Positions 33,178 to 42,409 of a stretch of 64,000 bases of DNA are shown in pieces (the stretch's first letter is position 1; each line of letters begins with the position of its first letter). The position numbers were made by a program, and so were the translations under genes. Source of the stretch: Ralstonia sp. RRA (lineage in GTDB: Bacteria > Pseudomonadota > Gammaproteobacteria > Burkholderiales > Burkholderiaceae); the NCBI RefSeq assembly GCF_037023145.1, contig NZ_CP146092.1:992001-1056000 (forward strand), written 5' to 3'. The notes beneath the pieces are model-generated. The model was not told the origin of the DNA. It saw only the letters and a program-made list of their open reading frames with translations, and searched no databases.

Positions 33178-33534
33178 TCAAGTTGCCTGCGGTTGCAGCG
33201 CAATCACCGCCATGCCGATCAGCGCGATGGCCGCGCCGCCGATGTCCCACCGCGTGAGGGGAATGCCATCCACCCAGCGCAACCACACCAGCGCCACAGC
33301 GATGTACATACCGCCGTACGCCGCATACGTGCGCCCGGCCGCCGTTGGGTGCAGTGTCAGCAGCCAGGCAAACAGCGCGAGCGACGCCGCTGCCGGCAGC
33401 AGCAGCCAGATGGGCCTGCCCTGACGCAGCACGAGCCACGGCAGGTAGCAGCCGACGATTTCCGCCAGGGCGGTCACGGCAAACAGGAGGGCGATGCGGA
33501 GGAAGTCCACGAGTATGAGTCGGTGCCGGGGCAA
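33178..33534 (-). CDS. YnfA/UPF0060 family membrane protein
   Basis: A 118-residue protein with four helices, a small EamA/SMR-like fold. Diagnostic segments are [47 protein letters not shown] and [19 protein letters not shown]. YnfA proteins behave as small multidrug transporters in enterobacteria. The typical length is about 108 residues, so a GTG at 33510 may be the real start. Confidence 0.9.
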   Translation of the reverse strand: MPRHRLILVDFLRIALLFAVTALAEIVGCYLPWLVLRQGRPIWLLLPAAASLALFAWLLTLHPTAAGRTYAAYGGMYIAVALVWLRWVDGIPLTRWDIGGAAIALIGMAVIALQPQAT

Positions 33535-33626
33535 TCAGGTGAGGGTGCCGATTGTGGCATGCGCGGGCGCGGTGGTTTCTCGGTATTGTTGCGGTCTTAT
33601 CCAACAACAACACGATTGGGGACCCC

Positions 33627-33935
33627 ATGCTTGAACTCCGGCCCACCTGCGAACACTGCAACACCGCGCTGCCACCCGACGCCACCAACGCCCGCATCTG
33701 CTCGTTCGAGTGCACGTTCTGCGTGGCCTGTGCGGATGGTGTGCTCGGCAACGTGTGCCCGAACTGCGGTGGTGGTTTTACCGCGCGGCCAATCCGTCCA
33801 TCCCAGAACTGGAAGAACGGCAATTTTCTTGGCAACCATCCAGCCAGTGCCACGGTCAAGCATCGGCCGGCCGACTTGGCCGCGCATGCGCAATTGGCGG
33901 CCGCCGTCGGGGCGACCCCACCAGAGAAGCGCTAA
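33627..33935 (+). CDS. DUF1272 zinc-binding protein
   Basis: A 102-residue protein starting MLELRPTCEHCNTALPPD. The cysteine pairs CEHC, CSFECTFC-VAC and CPNCGG give the DUF1272 double zinc-ribbon, and FTARPIRPS is the family C-terminal motif. A 40-residue low-complexity tail is added here. The function is unknown. Confidence 0.9.
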   Translation: MLELRPTCEHCNTALPPDATNARICSFECTFCVACADGVLGNVCPNCGGGFTARPIRPSQNWKNGNFLGNHPASATVKHRPADLAAHAQLAAAVGATPPEKR

Positions 33936-33948
33936 CGCCCAGCGCAGG

Positions 33949-34959
33949 TTAGTGCGAAGCTGCCGGCGGCAGCACTTGCGTGACCGTAAACCCGCGTGCC
34001 GCCATGAGGGCCGGCAACCCCTGCGACCCGATCATATGCAGCGCGCCCACGGCGCCAAACACACGTTGGCCACGCGCATGCACGCGGGCAATGTTGTCGG
34101 CCATGGCGCGGTTGCGGTTGGTCACCAGGCGCTTGAAGGCGCGCTTGTCCGATGGCGTCTTCAGGCAATCGCACCACTGCGGATAGCGCTCCAGCGTGCT
34201 GAGGTCGCTATCGGCCCAGGCGTTGGCGAGCGTGAGGGTTTGCGTGCGCGCCTCGCCTGATTCAATGGCGTCGAGCTCCGTGTCGAACTGCTGCACCATT
34301 TCATTCTTCGGCACGATCTCGTCCAGCACACGCAGTTGGTCGGCCAGGGTTTCCAGCGGCACGATGGTCAGGTGGACGCTGTTGGCGTAGGTGGTCAGGA
34401 ACAGGTCGATGCCGAAATCGGGGTAGAGCCCGTCAGCGCGCAGCCCCAGTGCTGACAATGAGGCGAGTTGCATGATCGGCTGGAACTTGCGGATCTGCGT
34501 GAGCGCGGCATCGGGCAGGCACGCGGCAGCGATGAGCTTGTCGAGGCGCTCGCCGCGGCGGCCGCTTGTCAGGCGGACATCGTCCTTGGTCGTGCGCGCA
34601 GCGAATGCCTTGCGGCTGCCTTCCTTGTCGAGCAGGTTGAGCTCAAGTGCAACGGCATCGCTTTGCTTGAGCGCATCGCGAACGGTGGGCCCAGGCAGCA
34701 TCCAGTCGGCGCGCGCAACGTGGATCGTGCCGTACAGCCACGATGTGCGGCCGTCCTTTTCGATGCGCCAGAGCAGGCCATGGTCGGTGGCGCGCTGGGC
34801 GGCGGCGGCCCAGCCGTCTTTGGGGATGGAGTCAGACGCAGGCGGCGGGCAGGCACTTGCGGTTTGCGGTGATACGTCTTGCGCCGTGGCGGTGCCGATG
34901 CCCGACAACAGGCAGAGCGCCGCCGCAAGCGTGCGCCACAGGGTGCGATTGCGTGCCAT
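33949..34959 (-). CDS. TraB/GumN family protein, exported
   Basis: A 336-residue TraB/GumN-family protein with a signal peptide (LAAALCLLSGIGTATAQ). The conserved first motif is SWLYGTIHVARADW (GTIH). LELNLLD, the central FLTTYANSVHLTIVPLETLADQL, and the closing VFGAVGALHMIGSQGLPALM (GALHxxG) are the other family blocks. The conserved His and Glu suggest a metalloprotease-like site, but activity is not established. ATG 34959 follows a GGGGAAGAG ribosome site. Confidence 0.88.
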   Translation of the reverse strand: MARNRTLWRTLAAALCLLSGIGTATAQDVSPQTASACPPPASDSIPKDGWAAAAQRATDHGLLWRIEKDGRTSWLYGTIHVARADWMLPGPTVRDALKQSDAVALELNLLDKEGSRKAFAARTTKDDVRLTSGRRGERLDKLIAAACLPDAALTQIRKFQPIMQLASLSALGLRADGLYPDFGIDLFLTTYANSVHLTIVPLETLADQLRVLDEIVPKNEMVQQFDTELDAIESGEARTQTLTLANAWADSDLSTLERYPQWCDCLKTPSDKRAFKRLVTNRNRAMADNIARVHARGQRVFGAVGALHMIGSQGLPALMAARGFTVTQVLPPAASH

Positions 34960-35008
34960 GACTCTTCCCCGAGAAATCTTGTGATTTTGTGAGTGTGATG
35001 CTTGCAGT

Positions 35009-35620
35009 TTAGCGGGCGCCGGCCATCGCGTCCCATGCCGCCATCGCGCAATCGACGGTGGCGAGCAGTGCATCACGCGGGGCGCCATCGCGCGCCTGGA
35101 TCGACAGGCCGTTGAGCACCGTGGCGTAGTAGCCGCCCAGCGCATCGGCGTTGGTGGTGGCGGGCACATCGCCCTCGTCGATGCCGCGGCGGATGCGGGC
35201 GCGGATGGCGTCGATGGTCTCCAGCCGGATCGCGCGCATGTCTTCCTGCACCTGCTGGTTGGGCGCGGAGCACAGCAGCGCGCCGAGCACGACCATGCAG
35301 CCGCGCGGCGCGTCCGGTTGGCTGAAGGCGAGGGCGTTGCTGCGCAGGAGCGCGTCGATCGATTCGCGGGCGGTGGCAGGTTCGGTCAGCGCAATGGCGG
35401 TGGTGCTGCCCGCCGTCTGCCGGTAGAGCGCGACTGCCTCGCGGAAGAGTGCTTCCTTTGAGCCGAACGCGGCATAAAAGCTTGGCGCAGTGATGCCACC
35501 CATTGCTGCCTTGAGGTCGTCGAGCGTGGTGCCTTCGTAGCCGCGCGCCCAGAACACGGTCATGGCCTGGCGCAGGGCGGTGTCGCGATCAAAGGTGCGG
35601 GGGCGTCCGCGTGTTGCCAT
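35009..35620 (-). CDS. TetR/AcrR family transcriptional regulator
   Basis: A 203-residue TetR regulator. HTH: TTLDDLKAAMGGITAPSFYAAFGSKEALFREAV. The C-terminal half is of the TetR_C YxaF/LmrA-like type. It is divergent from the MFS transporter gene, and a TGTAT-N8-ATACA site overlaps the transporter promoter, so it is the likely local repressor. The ligand is unknown. Confidence 0.92.
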   Translation of the reverse strand: MATRGRPRTFDRDTALRQAMTVFWARGYEGTTLDDLKAAMGGITAPSFYAAFGSKEALFREAVALYRQTAGSTTAIALTEPATARESIDALLRSNALAFSQPDAPRGCMVVLGALLCSAPNQQVQEDMRAIRLETIDAIRARIRRGIDEGDVPATTNADALGGYYATVLNGLSIQARDGAPRDALLATVDCAMAAWDAMAGAR

Positions 35621-35668
35621 GATGACTTCCTGAAATCCCTATTTCTGTACTGGGCAATATATTAATTC

Positions 35669-35715
35669 TTGACGCCCGTCATGTCGTGCCCTTAATTTGT
35701 ATACCGGTCGATACA
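35669..35715 (+). promoter_or_regulatory. Promoter with TetR-type operator
   Basis: TTGACG (35669-35674) and TTAATT (35692-35697) are 17 bases apart. TGTATACCGGTCGATACA (35698-35715) follows at once, with 5-bp inverted arms TGTAT/ATACA. A repressor bound there would cover the start site of the MFS gene. Confidence 0.55.
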
Positions 35716-35733
35716 TAAATAAGGGTTGCGCCT

Positions 35734-37263
35734 TTGAACACCACAACACATCAACACCCGCAGCATGCCAGGCGCTGGCTGGTGCTGGCCGCGGTCTGCA
35801 TGGCGGGGCTGATCCTGCCGCTGTCCTTTACCGGCGCGGCGGTGGCCACACCAGCCATCGGGCGCACGCTGGGCGGTAGCGCCACGGCGCTCAACTGGGT
35901 GGTCAACGGCTTCATGCTGGCCTTCGGCAGTTGCCTGATGGTGGCGGGGGCCATGGCTGATGCGTTCGGGCGCAAGCGTATTTTTGCGAGTGGCATCGCC
36001 TTGTTTGTGCTCGCGTCGATTGGCGTGGCGGTGGCGCCCGGTGTGACTGCCATCGGCTGGCTGCGTGGGCTGCAGGGCGTGGCGGCTGCGATGTCGATGG
36101 CCGGCGGCTCAGCGGCACTCGCACAGGAGTTTGACGGGCACGCGCGCATCCGCGCCTTCAGCCTGCTTGGCACGACGTTTGGCGTGGGGCTGGCCTTTGG
36201 GCCGTTGATTGCCGGTGCGTTGATTCAGGCGGCGGGCTGGCGCGCGATCTTCGCGTTGTGCGCGGTGGTAGGCACATTGGCTTTCGTGTTTGGCGTGCCA
36301 CGCATGCGTGAAACGCGCGACCCCGATGCGCGCGGCGTGGATTGGGCCGGTGCGGCCAGCTTCACGGCCACGCTGGTCCTGCTGACCTGGGCGCTGATGG
36401 AGGCGCCGGAGCGCGGCTGGGCAGATGGTGCGGTGCTGATGCTGTTCGCGGCGGCAGTGATCGGGCTGGTGGCGTTCATCGTGATCGAGCAGCGCGTGTC
36501 CCGACCGATGCTGGACTTGTCGTTGTTCCGCTTCCGGCGCTTTGTCGGCGTGCAGTTCCTGCCGATTGCCACGGCGTGCTACGTGGTGATGCTGGTTGTA
36601 TTGCCCGCGCGCCTGATCGGCATCGAAGGGCAGAGCGAGACCCAAGCCGGCATCACGATGATCGCGCTGTCGCTGCCCTTGCTGATGGTGCCGCTGCTGG
36701 CGGTGCAACTGGCGCACCGGTGGTCGGCGGCAACGCTCACTTGCGCGGGGCTGCTGGTGGCAGCGGTGGGTTTCTGGTGGCTGGGTGATGTCGCCCCGGG
36801 CGCTGCTGCCACCGCGTGGATCGCGCCGATGCTGCTCACGGGCTTTGGCACTGGTTTCGCCTGGGGGCTGATGGATGGCCTCTCGGTGAGCGTGGTGCCC
36901 AAGGAGCGCGCCGGCATGGCGACCGGCATCTTCAGTACCACCCGTGTGGCCGGCGAGGCGATTGCGCTGGCCGTGGTGGGTGCCGCTCTCACCGCGCTGA
37001 TCGTTGCGCAGACAGGCACGTCCGGCACCGTGAGCGCGGCGGCATGGATGGAGGCTGCGCACCGCACCGCCATGGGCAATGTTTCAGCGGCACTGACGCT
37101 GCTGCCGGCGGGCTCGGGGCCCATGCTCACCGCGGCATATGGCGTGGCGTTTGCGCAGCTCGCGCATGCGCTGGCCGTGGTGTCCGTTGTGTCGGCAGCG
37201 GTTGTCTGGGGGCTGCTTGGGCGCTCGCGGGCGGCGCTGTCGGTCGCCACTGAATCGGTCTAG
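35734..37263 (+). CDS. DHA2-like MFS transporter (14 helices)
   Basis: A 509-residue drug or metabolite exporter. Helix 1 contains ALILPLSFTGAAVATPAIGRTLGG-type sequence, motif A is GAMADAFGRKRIF, and motif C is LLGTTFGVGLAFGPLIAGALI. The substrate cannot be predicted. TTG start at 35734, about 10 bases after an AAGGG. The TetR gene is divergent, and the hydrolase gene begins 37 bases downstream, so export and hydrolysis of a shared compound are plausible. Confidence 0.9.
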   Translation: MNTTTHQHPQHARRWLVLAAVCMAGLILPLSFTGAAVATPAIGRTLGGSATALNWVVNGFMLAFGSCLMVAGAMADAFGRKRIFASGIALFVLASIGVAVAPGVTAIGWLRGLQGVAAAMSMAGGSAALAQEFDGHARIRAFSLLGTTFGVGLAFGPLIAGALIQAAGWRAIFALCAVVGTLAFVFGVPRMRETRDPDARGVDWAGAASFTATLVLLTWALMEAPERGWADGAVLMLFAAAVIGLVAFIVIEQRVSRPMLDLSLFRFRRFVGVQFLPIATACYVVMLVVLPARLIGIEGQSETQAGITMIALSLPLLMVPLLAVQLAHRWSAATLTCAGLLVAAVGFWWLGDVAPGAAATAWIAPMLLTGFGTGFAWGLMDGLSVSVVPKERAGMATGIFSTTRVAGEAIALAVVGAALTALIVAQTGTSGTVSAAAWMEAAHRTAMGNVSAALTLLPAGSGPMLTAAYGVAFAQLAHALAVVSVVSAAVVWGLLGRSRAALSVATESV

Positions 37264-37300
37264 CACCGGCCACCTTTCCCACATCAAGACGAGGCACCTC

Positions 37301-38221
37301 ATGCTCCAAGCCAGCGACACGTTGGATGGCTCCTTCCCGTTTGCCCCGCACTTTACGGATGCCCCGGGTTTCCCGATGCACTACGTCGATGAAGGCCCGC
37401 GCGATGGGCACGTCATCCTGTGCCTGCATGGCGAGCCGACGTGGGGCTACCTGTTCCGGCATCTGATTGCCGCGCTGCGTGGCGCGCATCGCGTGGTGGT
37501 TCCCGACCACATGGGCTTTGGCAAGAGCGCCACGCCGCAAGACCGCAACTACTGGCTGCAAGACCACGTCGACAACCTCGAACGCTTCGTGCTGGCGCTG
37601 GATCTGCGCGAGATCACGCTGGTCATGCACGACTTTGGCGGGCCGGTGGGAATGGGGTTGGCGGCGCGCCATCCTGATCGCATTCGCCGTGTGATCTCCA
37701 TCAACGGGCCAGCGCCGTTCGGCCAGCCCAGCCTGCTCGAACGGCTGACGGCAAACGCGCAGGTGTCGCCGTGGTTTCAGTGGGTCGCGCGTGCGCAGTC
37801 CGAAGGGCGTCTCGACACCGTGCTGGGGGAGCTTGGCTACAACATCCTCAGCACGCTCAAACTCAACGGTTTCGAGAACCACGCATGCATCAATAACACG
37901 TGGCTGCGTGCTTATGGCGCACCGTTCTCCACGCCTGACGAATGCGCGGGCGCGATCGGCTGGGCCAAGGGGTTTGCTACAGGAGCGCATCAATTCGAGA
38001 TGCCGGATGCGGTGGCCAGGCAGGCCATCCAATCCAAACCGGCCCTGGCGATCTGGGGGATGGCCGACCGCACGCTGCATGCCGAGCATTTCCTGCCGCT
38101 GTTCAGCGAGCTGTTTCCGCAGGCACCCGTTCACAAGCTGGGCGGAGTGGGGCACTACAGCCTGGAGGATGCGCCGGAACCGATCGCGGCGCTTGTGACT
38201 GCATTCCTCCAGCAACCGTAG
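37301..38221 (+). CDS. Haloalkane-dehalogenase-like alpha/beta hydrolase
   Basis: A 306-residue hydrolase with an Asp nucleophile: LVMHDFGGPVG, D111, where most relatives have Ser. HGEPTWGYLFR (43-53) matches DhlA-type haloalkane dehalogenases. The acid is probably in IWGMADRTLHAEH and the base is His in VGGVGHYSLEDAP. The halide-binding Trp that follows the nucleophile in DhlA (DWGG) is Phe here, so true dehalogenase activity is uncertain. It probably shares the TetR-controlled transcript with the MFS gene. Confidence 0.87.
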   Translation: MLQASDTLDGSFPFAPHFTDAPGFPMHYVDEGPRDGHVILCLHGEPTWGYLFRHLIAALRGAHRVVVPDHMGFGKSATPQDRNYWLQDHVDNLERFVLALDLREITLVMHDFGGPVGMGLAARHPDRIRRVISINGPAPFGQPSLLERLTANAQVSPWFQWVARAQSEGRLDTVLGELGYNILSTLKLNGFENHACINNTWLRAYGAPFSTPDECAGAIGWAKGFATGAHQFEMPDAVARQAIQSKPALAIWGMADRTLHAEHFLPLFSELFPQAPVHKLGGVGHYSLEDAPEPIAALVTAFLQQP

Positions 38222-38224
38222 CCT

Positions 38225-39415
38225 CTATGGACTCAAGCGCGGCGGCACGGCGTGTGCGCCGCGCGTTTCGCGAAACCACAGCGCCAGGCTTTCGTCTTCC
38301 AGCGCATACGCGCCGCGCGATTCCTTCCAGATCAGGTTCTTGTCGCGCAGCGCGTCGAGCGCGGCTTGCACCGTGGCGGTGGAGAAATCACTGTGGCCAA
38401 GACGGGCGGCGTAGGCCTTCATCGCGTCTTCCGAGAACGGCGAGTAACCTTGCCCGCGCTCGATCAGCACCGCCAGCACGGTGCGCTGGATCTCGGTCAA
38501 CGCGCTGTACTCGCTTTCGATTTCGCCCCAGATGCGGTCACGAAAGCCCTGCGCGCCGCGCTTGAGCAGCTCGCCCAGGCTGGCGGCCTCGCCCAGTTCC
38601 AGCGCGATCTCGCTGACGATGCCCTTGAGCATCTCGGGCCGGTGTCCGACCAGTTGGAAGGCGGCAAAGATGTCGTCTTCCTTGAACTGGTTGTTGGGCG
38701 CCAGGTGCTGGTTGACCCACGCGGTATAGGCCGACACATAGGCGCGGCCCAGCAGGGGAAAGTTGGTCACGCGCGAGCCGAAGAACGGCTGCGTGCGGTT
38801 GAGCAGCAGGTTGGCGAGCTTGTCGCGGTTCGAGCCCGTAAAGACCAGGAACAGGCGCGGCGCTTCTACACCCTGGTTCATCTGGTCGCGCGCGGCCTTG
38901 AGCGCAAACATGGCATTGGTGCCCGCCTCGGTGGACAGCGCGTGCTGCGCCTCGTCGATGATCAGCACGATCGGCCGCTGCACTGCCTTGTAGAGCACAT
39001 CCAGCGCATCAGCCAGGGTAATGCCGGGCGGCAGCCCGATCTTGCCCAGGTTGAAGGTGAAGGCGCGCAGTACCTCCACCTTCTCCATGCCGGCCTGCTT
39101 GGCCAGCTTGGCGATCGGTCCGTCGAATTCAGACAGCTTCGACTTGATGGCGTCGGCAATCAGATGGCCGGGGTCGCGGGCGCGGTCGGCCCAGAGGTCG
39201 ACATAGATGGCGATCCACTTGCGGCGCTCGACTTCGGGCACGAGGTCTTCGCGCAGGAACGTGCTTTTGCCGGTGCGCCGGGGTGCCGCCAGGAATAGGC
39301 CGGAGCGGGCATCGGCCAGGCCCTTGCCCTCCAGGCTGTCGCACAGCGTGTGGGCGAGATCCTGGCGGTGGAAGTTGAAGCGGCCAGTGTCGGTGTCCGA
39401 ATCGGTGGGTGCCAT
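38225..39415 (-). CDS. AAA/STAND-like ATPase with C-terminal winged helix
   Basis: A 396-residue ATPase of the archaeal-ATPase/AAA type. Walker A is AAPRRTGKST (43-52), Walker B is VLIIDEAQ (150-157), and the sensor-1-like segment is LFLVFTGSNRDKLANLL. Helical and winged-helix regions follow (IQRTVLAVLIERGQGYSPFSEDAMKAYAARLGHSDFSTATVQAALDALRDKNLIWK). The architecture suits a DNA-binding or signal-transducing switch ATPase. It stands alone. Its upstream region is much more AT-rich than its surroundings and carries an inverted repeat. The role is unknown. Confidence 0.8.
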   Translation of the reverse strand: MAPTDSDTDTGRFNFHRQDLAHTLCDSLEGKGLADARSGLFLAAPRRTGKSTFLREDLVPEVERRKWIAIYVDLWADRARDPGHLIADAIKSKLSEFDGPIAKLAKQAGMEKVEVLRAFTFNLGKIGLPPGITLADALDVLYKAVQRPIVLIIDEAQHALSTEAGTNAMFALKAARDQMNQGVEAPRLFLVFTGSNRDKLANLLLNRTQPFFGSRVTNFPLLGRAYVSAYTAWVNQHLAPNNQFKEDDIFAAFQLVGHRPEMLKGIVSEIALELGEAASLGELLKRGAQGFRDRIWGEIESEYSALTEIQRTVLAVLIERGQGYSPFSEDAMKAYAARLGHSDFSTATVQAALDALRDKNLIWKESRGAYALEDESLALWFRETRGAHAVPPRLSP

Positions 39416-39428
39416 CGCTTTAGACTCG

Positions 39429-39467
39429 ATTATGGATTGTGGTATAAATTATAGCTAACTCCATAAT
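39429..39467. promoter_or_regulatory. AT-rich inverted repeat upstream of the ATPase gene
   Basis: ATTATGGA (39429-39436) is repeated inverted as TCCATAAT (39460-39467), with an AT-rich GGTATAAATTATAGC in the 23-base spacer. It lies 14 bases before the ATPase start on the minus strand, where a promoter and operator are expected. Confidence 0.45.
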
Positions 39468-39592
39468 TAAGGATAAATCCCAGCGGACTGCAACTTGATC
39501 TGCCCGATTTGTACGCTGCGCGACAGTACGTCGCAGGCAAAACGGGGAACCATGTGCAGCGCTATACTCCTCGGACTCCATCGTCCCACCCC

Positions 39593-39994
39593 ATGCTCCA
39601 TCGCCGCTGGCTCGCTCTCGTCTGGCTTGCGATCGTACTGAATGTACTGTCGCCGGTGCTCGCTTCCGCACGCGCGGCAGCCACGGGCACGCTCGCCGTC
39701 GACCTGTGCAGCGCAACGGCCCCGCATGGCAGCACGGTGCAGGTGACCATTGACCTGCAAGGCAATGGCTCCAGCGAGGATTCGGCTGCCCACCACAGTG
39801 TGGCGCACTGCCTGTACTGCCCGGGGTTTGCCGCCGGGTTTGCGCTGGCATCACCGCCGGCGCTGGAAGTGCCCACCGCCCATTTCATCTATCGCGTGCG
39901 GCAGCCGGCCAGCCCGGCACCCGTGTATGCGCGCAGTGCGCTGCGCGTGGCCGAGTCGCGCGCGCCGCCTCTGTCTCCGTCGTTGTCGATCTGA
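39593..39994 (+). CDS. DUF2946 family exported protein (metal-linked)
   Basis: A 133-residue protein with a signal or anchor (WLALVWLAIVLNVLSPVLASA). The DUF2946 motif is HHSVAHCLYCPGFAAGFA, a His/Cys-rich cluster suited to metal binding. DUF2946 genes commonly adjoin copper-linked TonB receptors, and here the receptor gene starts 96 bases downstream. The function is unknown. Confidence 0.78.
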   Translation: MLHRRWLALVWLAIVLNVLSPVLASARAAATGTLAVDLCSATAPHGSTVQVTIDLQGNGSSEDSAAHHSVAHCLYCPGFAAGFALASPPALEVPTAHFIYRVRQPASPAPVYARSALRVAESRAPPLSPSLSI

Positions 39995-40090
39995 TGCGCC
40001 CGCGGGGTTGAGCCTCGCGGCGCTTTTGCGTCTGGCCGCACGCAGGTTCGCGTGCATGGCCAGCGCCATCGCAATCCGGAGACCACCTCG

Positions 40091-42409
40091 ATGTCATTCC
40101 ACAAGCGCGCTGTGGCTGCCCGCCCCAAGCGCACACTGGTGTGCCGTGCAGCGCTCGCCCTAAGCGCAGCGGCACCGCTGTCCATTTTTGCCGCCGAAGA
40201 TGCCGCGCAAGCCCCTGAGCTTGTTGCCCAGGAGCTTGCGCCCACCGTGGTACGCGCCAACGCCGCGCCCGCGCCGTTCGCCCGCAACACGCCGGCCGTG
40301 GTGCAGACCGTCACCGCTGACCAACTGGCCGACCGCAACGTCGTCACCACCGAAGACGCCGTCAAATACCAACCGAACGTGATGGTGCGTCGCCGCTTCA
40401 TTGGCGATCGCAACTCCATCTTTGCCGGCCGTGACTTCAACGAGATTCAGAGCGCGCGCGGCCTGCTGTATGCCGACGGCATCCTGCTTTCCAACCTGCT
40501 GGGCTCCAGCTACACCTTCCCGCCACGCTGGTCGATGGTCGGGCCGGATGATCTGGCGCGCGTCGATATTCTGTACGGGCCGTTCTCGGCACTGCTGCCG
40601 GGCAATTCGATGGGCACGACCATTTCGATGACGTTGCGCAAGCCCGAGACCTTCGAAGCCGCCGCACAAACGCAGGTCATGAGCCAGCGCTTCAGCGATG
40701 CCTACGGCTTCTCGCGCAACGTCACCGGCAACCATGAGAGCGCATCGCTGGGCGATCGCATTGGCAAGTTCTGGTATGCGCTGTCGGTCGATCGGCTGGA
40801 AAACGACAGCCAGCCGATGCAGTACGCCACGCCCAATTCCAGGTTCGCCCAGGGCGGCACGCCGGTGCCGGTAACCGGCGCCAAGCAAGACCTCGGCCCC
40901 AATGGACTGCCGCGCGTGATTCTCGGGCCGCAGATGCTTGAGCGCACGCAGCAATTGCAAGAGACGCTGCGCATGGGCTATGTCTTCAGCGAAAGCCTGG
41001 AGGCATCGCTGACGCTCGGCCACTGGGAGAACCACTACAACGATCAGGCGCTGAGCTTCCTGCGCGATGCGGCGGGCAACGTTGTGACGGGCGGCAATGT
41101 GCTCATCAACGGCACGCCGTACACCATCGCCCAGAACGCCTTTGCCCCGCAGAACGGCGACCAGGAAAACTGGCTCTATGGCCTGGGCGTCAAGGGCAAG
41201 CTTGGCGGCTGGAAGATCGACGCCAATGCCTCGGCCTACAACGTCACCCGCGACATCCTGCGCGCTTCCAACACGGCGGCCGGCAACGGCCCCGGCACGG
41301 TGTTCTACGGCGATGGCACGGGCTGGTCCAACTTTGACGTGAAGGCCGTCTCACCCACGGTGTCCGGCCACACCTTCACTACCGGCTACCACTACGACCA
41401 GTACCACCTGCGCAACCAGACCTTCAACGCGACCAACTGGTCGGCCGGGGCGATTTCAACGCTCAAGTCCAGCTACCAGGGCGATACGCAGACGCAGGCC
41501 GTCTTCCTGCAAGACGCCTGGGCCTTTGCGCCGCGCTGGCTGGCGACGCTGGGCCTGCGTTATGAAACCTGGCGCGCCTACAACGGCCAGCTTGGCAACG
41601 GCAATGCCACGCTAGGCTACGCCAGTCGCACCGAAGACGCGTTCAGCCCCAAGGCCGCGCTGCAATGGCAGGCCACGCAAGACACGCTGCTGCGCCTGTC
41701 GTATGGCCGTGCGGTGCGTTTCCCGACGGTGTCGGAGTTGTTCCAGGGGGCGATCAGCGGCAACACCATCGTCAACAACGACCCCAACCTCAAGCCCGAG
41801 CGCGCCAACGACTTCGACTTCACCGTCGAGCAGGCCGTGCCCTACGGCACGCTGCGCACGAGCCTGTTCCAGAGTGATGTGCGCGACAGCATCTACACGC
41901 AGACCAACATCCTGGTCACGCCCAACGTGACCAACGTGCAGAACGTTGACCGCGTGCGCACGCGCGGTATCGAACTTGCTTATTCCGGGCAGGACGTGAT
42001 GCGCGATGTGGGCGTACGCGGCGTCGACGTGGAAGCCAACGTGGCCTTCACGCAAGCGAAGACGCTGGCCGATGCTGCCAACCCCACCTACGTCGACAAG
42101 ACCTGGCCGCGCATGCCCCGTGTGCGTGCCAACCTGTTCGCGAGCTGGCACGCCACGCCGGATTGGGCGGTGGGCGCGGGTGTACGCTATTCGGGCCGGC
42201 AATACGGCACGCTCGACAACACCGATGTGCTGCCCAATGTCTACGGCGGCACCAGTAGCTTCTTCACGGTGGACCTGAAAGCCAGCTATCGCATCGACAA
42301 GCACTTCACGCTGGCGCTCGGCGTCGACAACCTGACGGATCGGAAGTATTTCGTGTACCACCCGTACCCGTCGCGCACGTTCTATGGGCAACTGAAATGG
42401 CGTCTGTAA
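40091..42409 (+). CDS. TonB-dependent outer-membrane receptor, probable metal (copper?) receptor
   Basis: A 772-residue receptor. A signal region ends near IFAAEDAAQ, a short TonB-box-like segment LAPTVVRANA follows, and then the plug domain (TPAVVQTVTADQLADRNVVTTEDAVKYQPNVMVRRR, ARVDILYGPFSALLPGNSMGTTISM). The 22-strand barrel ends YHPYPSRTFYGQLKWRL. It resembles the OprC/copper-receptor side of the family more than siderophore receptors, mainly by neighbourhood, so the substrate is inference. The downstream gene begins on the last base of its stop codon. Confidence 0.87.
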   Translation: MSFHKRAVAARPKRTLVCRAALALSAAAPLSIFAAEDAAQAPELVAQELAPTVVRANAAPAPFARNTPAVVQTVTADQLADRNVVTTEDAVKYQPNVMVRRRFIGDRNSIFAGRDFNEIQSARGLLYADGILLSNLLGSSYTFPPRWSMVGPDDLARVDILYGPFSALLPGNSMGTTISMTLRKPETFEAAAQTQVMSQRFSDAYGFSRNVTGNHESASLGDRIGKFWYALSVDRLENDSQPMQYATPNSRFAQGGTPVPVTGAKQDLGPNGLPRVILGPQMLERTQQLQETLRMGYVFSESLEASLTLGHWENHYNDQALSFLRDAAGNVVTGGNVLINGTPYTIAQNAFAPQNGDQENWLYGLGVKGKLGGWKIDANASAYNVTRDILRASNTAAGNGPGTVFYGDGTGWSNFDVKAVSPTVSGHTFTTGYHYDQYHLRNQTFNATNWSAGAISTLKSSYQGDTQTQAVFLQDAWAFAPRWLATLGLRYETWRAYNGQLGNGNATLGYASRTEDAFSPKAALQWQATQDTLLRLSYGRAVRFPTVSELFQGAISGNTIVNNDPNLKPERANDFDFTVEQAVPYGTLRTSLFQSDVRDSIYTQTNILVTPNVTNVQNVDRVRTRGIELAYSGQDVMRDVGVRGVDVEANVAFTQAKTLADAANPTYVDKTWPRMPRVRANLFASWHATPDWAVGAGVRYSGRQYGTLDNTDVLPNVYGGTSSFFTVDLKASYRIDKHFTLALGVDNLTDRKYFVYHPYPSRTFYGQLKWRL

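Noticed and set aside
38252..39298. 348-codon plus-strand frame opposite the AAA ATPase
   Set aside because: Low-complexity Gln/Val/Arg composition and full overlap with a gene that has Walker motifs; a shadow frame.
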